A stretch of 64,000 nt of DNA from Actinocatenispora sera (GTDB taxonomy: Bacteria > Actinomycetota > Actinomycetes > Mycobacteriales > Micromonosporaceae): positions 434,001 through 498,000 of the forward strand of contig NZ_AP023354.1 in NCBI RefSeq assembly GCF_018324685.1, read 5' to 3'. The notes under the pieces are model-generated. The model was given only the letters and a program-made list of their open reading frames with translations, had not been told where the DNA came from and searched no databases. How positions within the stretch are numbered: the stretch's first letter is position 1; the number at the start of each line of letters is the position of its first letter. Made by a program: the position numbers and the translations under genes. Below are positions 17,863-25,914 of this stretch, piece by piece.

Positions 17863-17997
17863 GTCGGGCAGCGACGCCGTGAAGATCGGTGATCCGGGTC
17901 ACGATGCCCGCCGGTCCGGGCGAGGCGACGCGCGGAGGGTGGACAGGGCGCTCGCACGCAGGTCAGTTCGGCGCCGGGACCAGCGGTTCGCCCCACC

Positions 17998-18290
17998 CGC
18001 TACGAGGCGGTCGTCGAGGAAGGCGCATTGCGTCGGGCGACAGCTCCGGCTCTGGTGCTGCGCAGGCAACTCGAACATCTGTTGAAGCTGATGGAGATGC
18101 CGAACGTGTCGGTGCGAGCGTTGCTCCTGGACCATCCGGTGTCGAACTTCTTCGTGCCGCACTCGTCCTTCTCGATGTACCGGTTCGCCGAGCCGGACGA
18201 CCCGACCCGGGTCGTGTGGAGACGGTCACCGGCGACGTGGAAATCCATGACAAGGACGAGGTCGCGTGCTGCTCACGGCTGAACGGCCGA
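17998..18290 (+). pseudogene. fragment of a DUF5753 (Scr1-type) regulator
   Basis: The plus-strand frame from 17998 reads RYEAVVEEGALRRATAPALVL, then RRQLEHLLKLMEMPNVSVRAL and FSMYRFAEPDDP. This matches the DUF5753 half of Xre regulators paired with DUF397 proteins in actinobacteria. Near 18216 the homology shifts frame to VETVTGDVEIHDKDEV, the usual next block of the domain, and then decays. The HTH part is absent and no start or ribosome site is seen. It is a 5'-truncated, frameshifted relic. A second damaged copy is at 59.9 kb. Confidence 0.75.
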
Positions 18291-18306
18291 CGATCTCGAC
18301 CTGTAG

Positions 18307-18792
18307 TTACCGGTCTGTGGGGTCGGGTGGGGTGACGGGGCGGCGGGGTAGCGGGGTGGAGTAGACGACGGCGGTGGTGACCGGGCCGAGGCCGGCGATG
18401 CGGCCGGTGACCTCCTCCAGGTGCCGCATCGAGGTGGCCGAGACCGTCAGCACGAAGCAGTCCTCGCCGGTGACGTGGTGCGCCTCGACGATCTCCGGAG
18501 TGCTCTCCAGCAGCGCGTGGAACGGCCGGTAGTTGCCGTGCGGGTAGCGCAGCCGGACCAGGGCCCGGACGGTGAGCCCGAGCCGTTCCGGATCGACCAC
18601 CGCGGTGTAGCCGGTGATCACCCCGGCGGCCTCCAGCCGGCGGACCCGTTCGGTCACCGCGCTGGCCGACATGACGACCGCGCGGCCAAGCTCGGCGTAG
18701 CTGGCGCGGCCGTCGCGTTGCAGCTCGGCCAGGATGCGCCGGTCGGGATCGTCCAGCACGATCGGCGGTTGCGCCGGGGAATGCATCGACAT
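18307..18792 (-). CDS. Lrp/AsnC-family transcriptional regulator
   Basis: The 161-residue protein has the AsnC HTH at about 13-60 (LDDPDRRILAELQRDGRASYAELGRAVVMSASAVTERVRRLEAAGVI, given here only as landmarks LDDPDRRIL and ASAVTERVRRLEAAGVI). A RAM ligand-binding domain covers about 75-150 (VRALVRLRYP, AHHVTGEDCFVLTV). Such proteins respond to amino acids and often control neighbouring genes. It is divergent from the rhodanese gene at 18886 with a 93-bp shared promoter region, so that gene is a likely target. The start ATG 18792 lacks a strong Shine-Dalgarno. Confidence 0.9.
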   Translation of the reverse strand: MSMHSPAQPPIVLDDPDRRILAELQRDGRASYAELGRAVVMSASAVTERVRRLEAAGVITGYTAVVDPERLGLTVRALVRLRYPHGNYRPFHALLESTPEIVEAHHVTGEDCFVLTVSATSMRHLEEVTGRIAGLGPVTTAVVYSTPLPRRPVTPPDPTDR

Positions 18793-18885
18793 CAGCCATG
18801 AATACCGCGGGGATCCCGGCGAAGCAAGCGATCTCCCGTGGATCGCCTGTTCCGCCTGCCGCCCGCCGCGCCTAGCGTTTCGGGG

Positions 18886-19305
18886 GTGAACGCACTCGAC
18901 TTCTTCACCGCCCGGCTGACGTTCCAGACCGACGTCAGCGACGTACGGGACGCGCTGGAGCGCGGTACCGATCGATTCGTCCTGATCGACAGCCGCAGCG
19001 ACGACTCGTGGGCGCAGGGCCACATTCCGGGCGCCGTACACCTGCCGACCGGCGAGATCGCGGCGCGCGGCGCCGCGGTGGTTCCGGCCGGCAGCAGCGT
19101 CGTCACGTACTGCTGGGGGCCGGGCTGCAACGGCGCCACCCGGGCGGCGGCCGAGTTCGCCCGGCTCGGCTACGCGGTGCGCGAGATGCTCGGTGGCATC
19201 GAGTACTGGACCCGCGAGGGGTTCCCGGTCGCCACCGCGTCCGGCGAGGTGGTCCGGCCGGCCGATCCGCTCACCGCCCCGGCCGGCATCGCCTGCGCCT
19301 GCTGA
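18886..19305 (+). CDS. rhodanese-like protein
   Basis: A 139-residue single rhodanese domain. The DSRSDDSWAQGHIPGAVHLP segment is the conserved entry region, and the active-site Cys76 lies in the loop CWGPGC, which carries a second cysteine at 81. It may move sulfur or act as a thiol redox protein; the substrate is unknown. GTG 18886 follows a TAGCGT box (18873-18878) by 7 nt without a Shine-Dalgarno, which fits leaderless translation. The gene is divergent from an Lrp/AsnC regulator. Confidence 0.85.
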   Translation: MNALDFFTARLTFQTDVSDVRDALERGTDRFVLIDSRSDDSWAQGHIPGAVHLPTGEIAARGAAVVPAGSSVVTYCWGPGCNGATRAAAEFARLGYAVREMLGGIEYWTREGFPVATASGEVVRPADPLTAPAGIACAC

Positions 19306-19362
19306 CGCCCAGCCCTGGCCCTGCTGACAGCCAGCGCCCGTCGACGGCCCCGGGACCGCCGC

Positions 19363-19418
19363 GCACGATCGAGGCCGGCGAGACCGATCGCCGGCGACCG
19401 GCACTCGCCCGATCGTGC
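19363..19418. terminator. nested hairpin between convergent genes
   Basis: Outer arms GCACGATCG (19363-19371) and CGATCGTGC (19410-19418) enclose an inner stem GCCGGCG (19374-19380) / CGCCGGC (19389-19395) with an 8-nt loop. It lies between the convergent rhodanese gene and the gene ending at 19427, a natural place for a bidirectional terminator. Its nested design is like the palindromes at 13561 and 63453. Confidence 0.6.
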
Positions 19419-19426
19419 GGGGAGCC

Positions 19427-20602
19427 TCAGCGCGGGGCCGGGGAGTTGATCTGGAACGGGCCGAGCACCAGGCGGCGGACGAACGGGCGGCCCCAGTACA
19501 TCTCGTCGGCGGAGACGTCCAGCGCGAACTGCTGCAGCATGCCGAACCGGCGGCCGGCGATGGTGACCGCGCGGCGTACCTCATAGATCGACGACCACGG
19601 GCAGCGGTGGAAGCAGGTCACCTTGCCGGGCAGGAAGACCCGGACGATCGCGCCGTCCGCGAGCGCCTGGTCGATCTCCGCCCGTACCTGCAGGGTCGCC
19701 GCCGGGTCCGGGTCGGCCTGCCACATGGCGGTGAGCGCGTGCACCGCGGCCGGATCGGCCTGCCAGGTCGACAGCGTCGCCTCGTCGGTCAGGCACCAGG
19801 GGTCGAACCGGTCGCCGCCGGGCAGCCGGGACAGGTCGAACCGGGCGTGCTCGCGCGGCAGCCGCAGGTCGCGCAGCAGCTTCGGGAAGGCGGTGAGCTG
19901 CCCGATCTGGTACCAGCCGGACAGCGCCTGGCGCAGGTTGACCACCGCGATCCGGTCGGTGGTCGGCTCCCGTACCGCGCCGGTCAGCGCGCGGGCGTAG
20001 TCGGCGGCCGCCCCGGCGATCGCGGCGAACTGGTGCAACCGTTCCATGTCGGCGTCCGCGTACGGCGGGCGCTTCTGCTTGTCCAGCGCGAACACCGAGT
20101 ACTCGGCGCGCTCGCGCAGCCGCACCTCGGCATCCAGCAGGCCGCGCAGGTGCGGCGGGGTCACCGGCTCGGCCGGCCAGGACGTCTGCTCGGCCGGCAG
20201 CGCCAGCTCCTCCCGGATGTCGTAGCTGCTGCTCGACCTGGCCTGGCGGGCGCGGCTCAGCCAGGGCTGGACCTGGCCGAGCCAGCGCCACGCGAGGTCG
20301 AACGTGGCCGGCGGGACGAACCCGGAGTCGATGTCGTCGGCGTCCAGCAGGGTCTCGCCGAGCGTCTGCAACGCGTACGCGTTCCAGGTGGCGAGCGCGT
20401 GCGAGCAGCTGCCCGAGGTGCCGCGCCAGCCAGTCGCGCCGTCCGGGTCGGCGTCGACGTGGGTCAGCTCCTCGTACACCGCGGTGCCGGCATCGCGCAG
20501 CGCCGCCAGGGTGGCCGCGTTCCGTTCGCCCTGCAACGCGGCCCGCATCCGGGTGAACACACCGGGGTCACGACGTTCCGCCATGCTTGCAGCATCACTC
20601 AT
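19427..20602 (-). CDS. hypothetical protein, 391 residues
   Basis: I do not recognise the family. The protein looks soluble, with no signal peptide or membrane helix. It is rich in Trp and Arg and has landmarks such as TFDLAWRWLGQVQPWLSRAR, DIREELALPAEQTSWPAEP and a C-terminal ITIAGRRFGMLQQFALDVSA-like stretch (residues about 355-375). Two cysteines sit in KVTCFHRCPW near the end. ATG 20602 is chosen because GGAG lies about 8 nt upstream; in-frame ATGs exist at 20629 and 20584. Codon use is the same as in its neighbours, which supports a real gene. Confidence 0.65.
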   Translation of the reverse strand: MSDAASMAERRDPGVFTRMRAALQGERNAATLAALRDAGTAVYEELTHVDADPDGATGWRGTSGSCSHALATWNAYALQTLGETLLDADDIDSGFVPPATFDLAWRWLGQVQPWLSRARQARSSSSYDIREELALPAEQTSWPAEPVTPPHLRGLLDAEVRLRERAEYSVFALDKQKRPPYADADMERLHQFAAIAGAAADYARALTGAVREPTTDRIAVVNLRQALSGWYQIGQLTAFPKLLRDLRLPREHARFDLSRLPGGDRFDPWCLTDEATLSTWQADPAAVHALTAMWQADPDPAATLQVRAEIDQALADGAIVRVFLPGKVTCFHRCPWSSIYEVRRAVTIAGRRFGMLQQFALDVSADEMYWGRPFVRRLVLGPFQINSPAPR

Positions 20603-20728
20603 GCCGGCCACTCCGCGGCCCCCGGACACGCGTGCCGATCCTCATACCAGCCCCGGCCACGCTCCCGTTGCCCACGGTGCCTGGTCGATCGAGGGTCTAC
20701 GCGCGTGCCGCGACACGCTCCGCCGTGA

Positions 20729-21871
20729 TCAACGCGGCTCGGCGGCGGTGAGCGCCTCGCGGACCACGCGGAGGGCGTTTCGGCTGGTCAGGCCGGCAAG
20801 CTCGGACTCGGACCAGCCGCGGTCGGCGAGCTCGGCGAGCAGTGCCGGGTAGCCGGACACGTCCGGCAGCCCGTCCGGGGTGGCCACGATGCCGTCGAAG
20901 TCGCCGCCCAGCCCGACCGCCCGTACCCCGGCGACCTCGCGGACGTGCTCGACGTGGTCGGCGACGTCGGCGACGGTGCAGGGCGGGCGCGGGTTCGCGT
21001 CCAGCCACGGCTTGATGTCCGCCCGGTCGGCCGCGCCGACACCGGGGTCGGTGGCGCCGAGCCGGGCCTCCTCCGCGGTCATCGCGTCCATCCAGGCGTG
21101 GCACTCCTCCGTCAGGAACCCCGGTACGAACGTCACCATCACCACGCCGTCGGTGGCGCCGACCCGGGCCAGGACGTCGTCCGGCACGTTGCGCGGGTGT
21201 GAGCAGAGCGCGCGGGCGCTGGAGTGCGAGAAGAACGCCGGTGTGGTGGAGACGTCGAGCGCGGCGTGCATGGTCTGCGCCGACACGTGCGACAGGTCGA
21301 CCAGCATGCCGAGCCGGTTCATCTCGCGGACCACGTCGCGGCCGAAGTCGGTGAGCCCGCCGTGTACCGGTTCGTCGGTGGCGGAGTCGGCCCAGTCGGT
21401 GTTGTCGTTGTGCGTCAGCGTCAGGTAGCGCACGCCGAGCCGGTGGAGCATCCGCAGGGTGCCGAGCGAGTTGCCGATCTGGTGCCCGCCCTCGGCGCCG
21501 AGCAGCGACGCGACCTGGCCGGCCGCCATCGCCCGCTCGACCTCGTCGGCGGTGGTGGCGAAGGCGAGATCCGCCGGATAGCGCCGAACCATCGCGTACG
21601 CGGCGTCGATCTGCTCCAGCGTCGTGGTCACCGGATGCGGCTCGCTGCACGGGACCCAGACCGACCAGAACTGGCCGCCGACACCGCCCTTGCGCAGCCG
21701 CGGCAGGTCGGTGTGCAGCCCGGCGTCGCTCTGGTCGACCGCGAGATCGGTGTGCGCGAAGTCGTACCCGCACCGCCCCCGCAGCGTCCACAGCAGGTCG
21801 TTGTGCCCGTCCAGTACCGGCGCCGCCGTGAGCACCCGGTCGCTCGTCTCCGTCACCGTGCTTGCTCCCAT
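20729..21871 (-). CDS. membrane dipeptidase (M19, renal dipeptidase family)
   Basis: The 380-residue protein has the M19 zinc ligands: His23 and Asp25 in DGHND, the bridging Glu in LGAEGGHQIG near 128, the His residues in DLSHVS and FSHSSAR, and the late GGDFDG motif. The family hydrolyses dipeptides, often with D-residues. No signal peptide is visible, so it is probably cytoplasmic. The start ATG 21871 lies 54 bp downstream of the kinase stop at 21926, with a palindrome in between, so co-transcription with the sugar kinase is possible. Confidence 0.92.
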   Translation of the reverse strand: MGASTVTETSDRVLTAAPVLDGHNDLLWTLRGRCGYDFAHTDLAVDQSDAGLHTDLPRLRKGGVGGQFWSVWVPCSEPHPVTTTLEQIDAAYAMVRRYPADLAFATTADEVERAMAAGQVASLLGAEGGHQIGNSLGTLRMLHRLGVRYLTLTHNDNTDWADSATDEPVHGGLTDFGRDVVREMNRLGMLVDLSHVSAQTMHAALDVSTTPAFFSHSSARALCSHPRNVPDDVLARVGATDGVVMVTFVPGFLTEECHAWMDAMTAEEARLGATDPGVGAADRADIKPWLDANPRPPCTVADVADHVEHVREVAGVRAVGLGGDFDGIVATPDGLPDVSGYPALLAELADRGWSESELAGLTSRNALRVVREALTAAEPR

Positions 21872-21876
21872 CCTGC

Positions 21877-21930
21877 GTTGATCATGGTGCAGTGTGCCGT
21901 GACATCGCTTCCCGAACCGCCACGATCAAC
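21877..21930. repeat. intergenic palindrome, GTTGATCATGG arms
   Basis: GTTGATCATGG (21877-21887) and CCACGATCAAC (21920-21930) form an 11-bp inverted repeat with one mismatch. The right arm covers the stop codon of the kinase gene (21926-21928). The arms resemble those at 63453-63513. Confidence 0.5.
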
Positions 21931-22903
21931 TTTGCCGGACGGCGGTGGTGTCGAGAGCCGCGCGCAGCCGCGCCGGGAGGTCCGGCGGTATCGGGAAGTC
22001 GGCGGCGCGGAGGGCGGCGAGCAGCGCGCCGGCCACCGGGTCCGGCGCGACCACCGGCTCGACCCCGAACCGTACCGTCACGTCGGTGCGGACCCGCTGC
22101 GCGACCAGGCCCGGCGTGGTCAGCAGCGACCCGGCCAGGACCAGGCAGCGCGGCCGGTCGGCGACCACCGAGGCGGTGCGCACCAGCGCGGTACAGCCGG
22201 CGGTGACGATCCGCTCCGCCACCGGATCGCCCTCCACCGCGGCGGCCACCACGGTGGGTGCCAGCTCGCCGAGCCGGGCCGGCGGTACCCGGAAGGCCGC
22301 CGCGACGAGGTCCTGTCGCGGGTCGCCGGTCGGCGAGGCCGGCGCCAGGCGCGCCACCATCGCCGCGGCCAGCGCGGTCTCCGGGCCCCGGCCGTCGAGC
22401 GCCGCGACCGCCGCGCGCAACCCCTCGATGCCCAGCCACACCGCGGAACCCTCGTCGCCGAGCAGCCAGCCCAGCCCGTCGCAGCGCTTCGTCAGCCGGT
22501 AGCCGGTGAACGCCGCCGACACCGCACCGGTACCGGCGAGCAGCAGCACCCCGTCGCCGCCGGTGGCGCCGGCCGCGTACGCGATGTCCAGGTCGGTGCC
22601 GATGCGCGGGCTGCCGGTCAGGCCGGCCAGCTGCCACGCGGTGTCGGCGACCCGGCGCGCCTTCTGGGGTACCGCGGCCGAGCCGGCCATGCCGATCATC
22701 CCGGCGGCCACCCGCGCCGGGTCGTGGTCGCCGAGCGCCTCGCGCAGCGCGGCCCCGATGTTGCCCGCCGGGTCACCGTCGGACGAGTTGACGTTGCCGC
22801 CGGCGGCCCGGCCCCGGCCGAGCACCCGGCCGGAGGCGTCGATCAGCGCCGCCTTGGCGCTGGTACCGCCGACGTCGGCGCCCAGCACCAGCGGTTCGGA
22901 CAT
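21926..22903 (-). CDS. BadF/GlcNAc-kinase-type sugar kinase
   Basis: A 325-residue ASKHA-fold kinase. The phosphate-1 loop is GADVGGTSAK at 8-17, an adenosine/phosphate-2 loop is LLAGTGAVSAAF near 120, and GLGWLLGDEGSAVWLGIEGLR in the middle is the signature of the BadF/BadG-NAGK group. Known members phosphorylate N-acetylglucosamine or other amino sugars. With NamZ, NagZ and MurQ 4-9 kb away, a GlcNAc/MurNAc kinase feeding that route is a reasonable inference. ATG 22903 has GGGGAGG 4 nt upstream. Confidence 0.85.
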   Translation of the reverse strand: MSEPLVLGADVGGTSAKAALIDASGRVLGRGRAAGGNVNSSDGDPAGNIGAALREALGDHDPARVAAGMIGMAGSAAVPQKARRVADTAWQLAGLTGSPRIGTDLDIAYAAGATGGDGVLLLAGTGAVSAAFTGYRLTKRCDGLGWLLGDEGSAVWLGIEGLRAAVAALDGRGPETALAAAMVARLAPASPTGDPRQDLVAAAFRVPPARLGELAPTVVAAAVEGDPVAERIVTAGCTALVRTASVVADRPRCLVLAGSLLTTPGLVAQRVRTDVTVRFGVEPVVAPDPVAGALLAALRAADFPIPPDLPARLRAALDTTAVRQS

Positions 22904-23008
22904 GCCGCCTCCCCAGGGTCGTGTAGCGCGGGCCGCACCCGGACCATCTTGGTACCCGGCCGGCACCGCCCCGACGCCGGTACCGCACCACACCGGCGCC
23001 CGCCGCGC

Positions 23009-23494
23009 TCAGTCGCGCTCACCCAGGCAGAGCGTCACCGCAGCCTCGTCCTCGATCCCGGCCCAGGTGATCGGCACCACGTCGTGCACGTGGTACATCG
23101 CCGGGCAGTGCTCCAGCCGCACCGGGTTCACCCGCTTCAGGACCACGTAGTTCGTCGACCACGGCACCCCGAACGAGCAGGGCTGCCGGTACCAGCGATC
23201 AGGCGCGTCGGCCGAACTGCCCCGATCCACCCAGACGCACTCACCGACCTTCGCATCGCGCGCGTTGGTCAGGTAGAAGTGCCAGCCGAGCAGGCCCGCC
23301 ACGACCAGCACCGCGACGATCTTCCCTGCGAGCGACGCCGCCCCGCGCAGCGTCGAGATGCGCCCACCCACCGGTACCCGGTGCGGCTGGCCCGGCGGGG
23401 CCGGCAGCGGCCTGGTCGCCGGCCGATCGGCGCCCGCGGCAGCAGACGTCGCCGGTGCCGGCCGATCAGCGCCCGGTGCGGCGGGGAGCGTCAC
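23009..23494 (-). CDS. membrane-anchored LppU/SCO3897-like domain protein
   Basis: Read from GTG 23494, the 161-residue product has a Pro/Ala-rich cytoplasmic stretch, one transmembrane helix (AGKIVAVLVVAGLLGWHFYL) and an outer domain. That domain has VGECVWVD, VLKRVNPVRLEHCP and a terminal VTLCLGE, like the LppU/SCO3897 family that often forms the sensor part of actinobacterial kinases. The GTG overlaps the stop codon of the kinase fragment at 23491 (GTGA). No Shine-Dalgarno is present, so it is either translationally coupled or the displaced C-terminus of one ancestral kinase gene. Confidence 0.55.
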   Translation of the reverse strand: MTLPAAPGADRPAPATSAAAGADRPATRPLPAPPGQPHRVPVGGRISTLRGAASLAGKIVAVLVVAGLLGWHFYLTNARDAKVGECVWVDRGSSADAPDRWYRQPCSFGVPWSTNYVVLKRVNPVRLEHCPAMYHVHDVVPITWAGIEDEAAVTLCLGERD

Positions 23495-23697
23495 CGTTCG
23501 CGCTGCGCCCGGGACAGCCGTTGCGCCCGCTCCGCGGCGGACGCGGCCGGCGGCAGCCACACCTGCTTGAGCGCCACGTCGGCGTCGAGGGACTCGTCCC
23601 GGGCCCGCCAGACCCGGCCGAACCCGCCGCCACCCAGCTCCTCGATCAGGCGGTACCGGTTCGCGATCGACCGACCGGGCAACGGTGCGTCTGCCAC
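23491..23697 (-). pseudogene. Ser/Thr protein kinase remnant, N-lobe only
   Basis: From GTG 23697 (GGGAGG just upstream) the frame gives 68 residues. They cover the start of a Hanks-type kinase: YRLIEELGGGGFGRVWRA, the glycine-rich loop, and VALKQVWLPP with the ATP-binding Lys. It then stops at 23491 within what should be the C-helix. The HRD and DFG motifs and the rest of the kinase domain are missing, while the next frame begins directly with a Pro-rich linker, membrane helix and outer domain. An internal deletion with frameshift in a PASTA/LppU-type kinase explains both parts. It cannot be catalytically active. Confidence 0.7.
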
Positions 23698-24113
23698 GAT
23701 CCTCCCGTCGGTCCGGTCTCGGGGCTGTTGGTGCACAGCGTACGTATTCACCGAAAGGTACGGCGATCCCGCCGGCGCGGAGACCGATGCCTCGACCACG
23801 CGGCGTACCGGCGCCGGTGATGTCACGGGCTTCGGCACGGCGCCGGGCCGATCGCAACATCGCGCCGGTGATGTCGCGGACTTCGAGACCGCGCCGGGCC
23901 GATCGCGACATGCGCTGGGGATTCCGACCGGAGCCGGGCCGGTGGCGTCGCGGATCCCGGAACGGTGCCGGTCCGAAGCGCGACGGCGCGTCGCGGACTT
24001 CGGGACGGCGCCGGGCCGGCGATCGCCGGCAGCGGTTGCCCTCAGTAGGATCGGCGCGCGGCCGACCGCTCGGACCGGCCGCGCAACCGCACCGCGGAGT
24101 GGATGGAGCAGCC
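23698..24113. other. 416-bp intergenic region with 51-bp repeats
   Basis: No gene is supported. The part from 23812 to about 24015 is made of diverged copies of a 51-bp unit, listed separately; the rest holds the kinase remnant's promoter side and the leader of the GNAT at 24114. Confidence 0.5.
23812..24015. repeat. degenerate 51-bp tandem repeat
   Basis: Copies start at 23812 and 23863 with CGCCGGTGATGTC and share GACTTCG...GCGCCGGGCCGATCGC. Two more diverged copies follow up to about 24015 (a GTCGCGGATCCCGG copy and a GTCGCGGACTTCGGGACGGC copy). The first two are the best conserved. The unit length is a multiple of 3, but no ribosome site or conserved frame is evident. Confidence 0.75.
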
Positions 24114-25007
24114 ATGGCAGATCCGGTACCGGCGGTCACCGCCGTCGAGCCCGACCCGGCCGGGTTCGCCCCGCTCGCGGCCCGGGCCCTGACCCACGAC
24201 GGCGCCGAGGCGGCCGAGATCCTGACCCGGTTGGCGACCCCGCCGGCCGGCCGGCACGGCGTGTGGCTGCGCGCCGGCGACGCCGGCGTGGTGCTGGTGT
24301 CGCGCAACGACAAGGATTCCGCCGTCGCGCACGTGGACCTGTTGGCGGTCGATCCCGGGTCGCGCCGGCGCGGCATCGGTACGGCGCTGCTGCGCGCCGC
24401 CGAGCAGGCCGCGGCCGGGTTCGGCGCGCGCGAGCTGCGGTTCATGGGCAATCCGCCGTGCTATGCCTGGCCGGGCATCGACGTGCGCTACACGCCGGCG
24501 ATCTGCCTGGTCGAGGCGGCCGGGTACGAGCGGTTCCGCACCGCGCAGAACATGATCGCCGACCTGACCACCGCCGATTTGTCCACAGTGGATGATGAGG
24601 CACGCCTTGCCGCGCAAGGTGTCTCGATCCGGAAGGCGACACAGGACGAGCTGCCGGCGCTGCGCGCCTGGGCCGAGCGGGTGTTCAACGCGACCTGGGC
24701 CTGGGAGATCGAGCAGTCGGTGCTGGCGCCCGGCGCCGGCTGCCACGTCGCCTGGCGGGACGGCGCGGTGCTCGCCTTCGCCGGCCACGGCGCGAACCGG
24801 CCGAGCTGGTTCGGCCCGATGGGCACCGATCCGGACGCCCGCAACCTCGGCCTCGGCAAGGTACTGCTGCGTCGCTGCCTCGCCGCCCAGCGCGACGCCG
24901 GGCTGGAGTCGGCGCAGATCGGCTGGGTGGGACCGATCCCGTTCTACGCGCGCACTGTCGCCGCCCGCATCGACCGCGTCTTCTGGCTCTACCGCAAGGA
25001 GATCTGA
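24114..25007 (+). CDS. tandem-domain GNAT acetyltransferase
   Basis: The 297-residue protein has two GNAT-like halves. The first contains VDLLAVDPGSRRRGIGTALL (acetyl-CoA loop RRRGIG near 85-91). The second ends with PDARNLGLGKVLLRRCL (NLGLGK loop near 245-250) and IGWVGPIPFYARTV. Two-domain GNATs of this kind include mycothiol synthase, but the sequence is not close enough by eye to claim that, and the substrate is unknown. GGAG lies 6 nt before ATG 24114. Upstream in-frame codons run into the 51-bp repeats and are rejected. Confidence 0.82.
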   Translation: MADPVPAVTAVEPDPAGFAPLAARALTHDGAEAAEILTRLATPPAGRHGVWLRAGDAGVVLVSRNDKDSAVAHVDLLAVDPGSRRRGIGTALLRAAEQAAAGFGARELRFMGNPPCYAWPGIDVRYTPAICLVEAAGYERFRTAQNMIADLTTADLSTVDDEARLAAQGVSIRKATQDELPALRAWAERVFNATWAWEIEQSVLAPGAGCHVAWRDGAVLAFAGHGANRPSWFGPMGTDPDARNLGLGKVLLRRCLAAQRDAGLESAQIGWVGPIPFYARTVAARIDRVFWLYRKEI

Positions 25008-25167
25008 CCGCGACTCCCGTCACCGTCGCTCAGCCCGGCATGCGCGGTTCACTCGTCGTATGCAGAACCTCGCCAACAGCACAGGTGACGATCCAGTGGC
25101 GACACGACGCGTCGGGCCGCGCCCGGGGGAGGCGCGGCCCGACGTGCGGGGGGTTGCGGTGCGATCG

Positions 25168-25860
25168 TCAGGGCAGGTCGAGTACCTGGTGGCCACCGGA
25201 GCCGGTGGCCAGGGCGACCGCGCGCTGGTGGCCGCACAGGCAGCCGCGGGCGGTCATCATCGCGGTGTAGTAGTCGATGTAGCGGAACCCGTACGTCTCG
25301 CCGCGGGCGAACGCCTGGCCGCCGATCGCCTCGCGCCAGCGGGTGAACGCCTCCTCGGGGATCGGCACGTACACCGACGGGGTGAAGCCTTCGGCGTCCT
25401 CCCAGTTCTCCGCGTACAGGAAGCGGGAGACGCCGTGCCGGGGCAGCGGATGCTCCATCGGCAGCCCGGCGAGGAACCGGCCGCGCTCGGCGAGGGTCGA
25501 CGCGTGCGTGTGGTCGGTGTGGATGCTCTTGGGCCAGTGCGCGATCAGCACGTCCGGCTTGATCTGACGGATCAGGTCGGCGACCCGGCCGGCGAGTTCC
25601 TCGGTCGGCGCGAGGAAGCCGTCGCTCTGGTCGTCGAAGACGTGGAACTCGGCGCCGATGTGTTGCGCGAACGCGGAACCCTCGGCGATCTTCTGCTTCT
25701 TGTACTCGTCCGGCCCGATCCGCGGGTGCCCGCGCTCGCCCGGGGTGAGCGCCACGATGGCGGTGCTGTCCCCGTTCAGCGCGTAGGTGGCGAGCAGCGG
25801 ACCGGCGGTCAGGTCCATGTCACCGATGTGGCCACCGATCGCCAGCACGGTCCGAGACAT
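25168..25860 (-). CDS. PIG-L/LmbE family N-deacetylase
   Basis: A 230-residue protein of the PIG-L fold. The N-terminal metal motif, usually AHPDD, is GGHIGDMD at about 9-16. The second metal and catalytic part is HWPKSIHTDHTHAS near 108-121. The family removes acetyl groups from GlcNAc-containing substrates such as GlcNAc-Ins in mycothiol synthesis. The altered first motif makes the substrate less sure. GAGGAG precedes ATG 25860. It follows the GNAT at 25915 by 54 bp on the same strand, so the pair is probably one operon next to the MurNAc salvage genes. Confidence 0.82.
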   Translation of the reverse strand: MSRTVLAIGGHIGDMDLTAGPLLATYALNGDSTAIVALTPGERGHPRIGPDEYKKQKIAEGSAFAQHIGAEFHVFDDQSDGFLAPTEELAGRVADLIRQIKPDVLIAHWPKSIHTDHTHASTLAERGRFLAGLPMEHPLPRHGVSRFLYAENWEDAEGFTPSVYVPIPEEAFTRWREAIGGQAFARGETYGFRYIDYYTAMMTARGCLCGHQRAVALATGSGGHQVLDLP

Positions 25861-25914
25861 CGTTCTCCTCACAGGTCGTACGGTTCGGCGGCCCGGAGGC
25901 GGGCCGCGAGGTGG

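Noticed and set aside
17860..17900. ECF41 promoter before the oxidoreductase
   Set aside because: Only a loose TGAC...CGTC arrangement with wrong spacing is seen, not enough to mark a site.
21224..24595. 1123-codon plus-strand frame across dipeptidase, kinase and kinase remnant
   Set aside because: It crosses three recognisable minus-strand genes and the 51-bp repeats and contains no domain.
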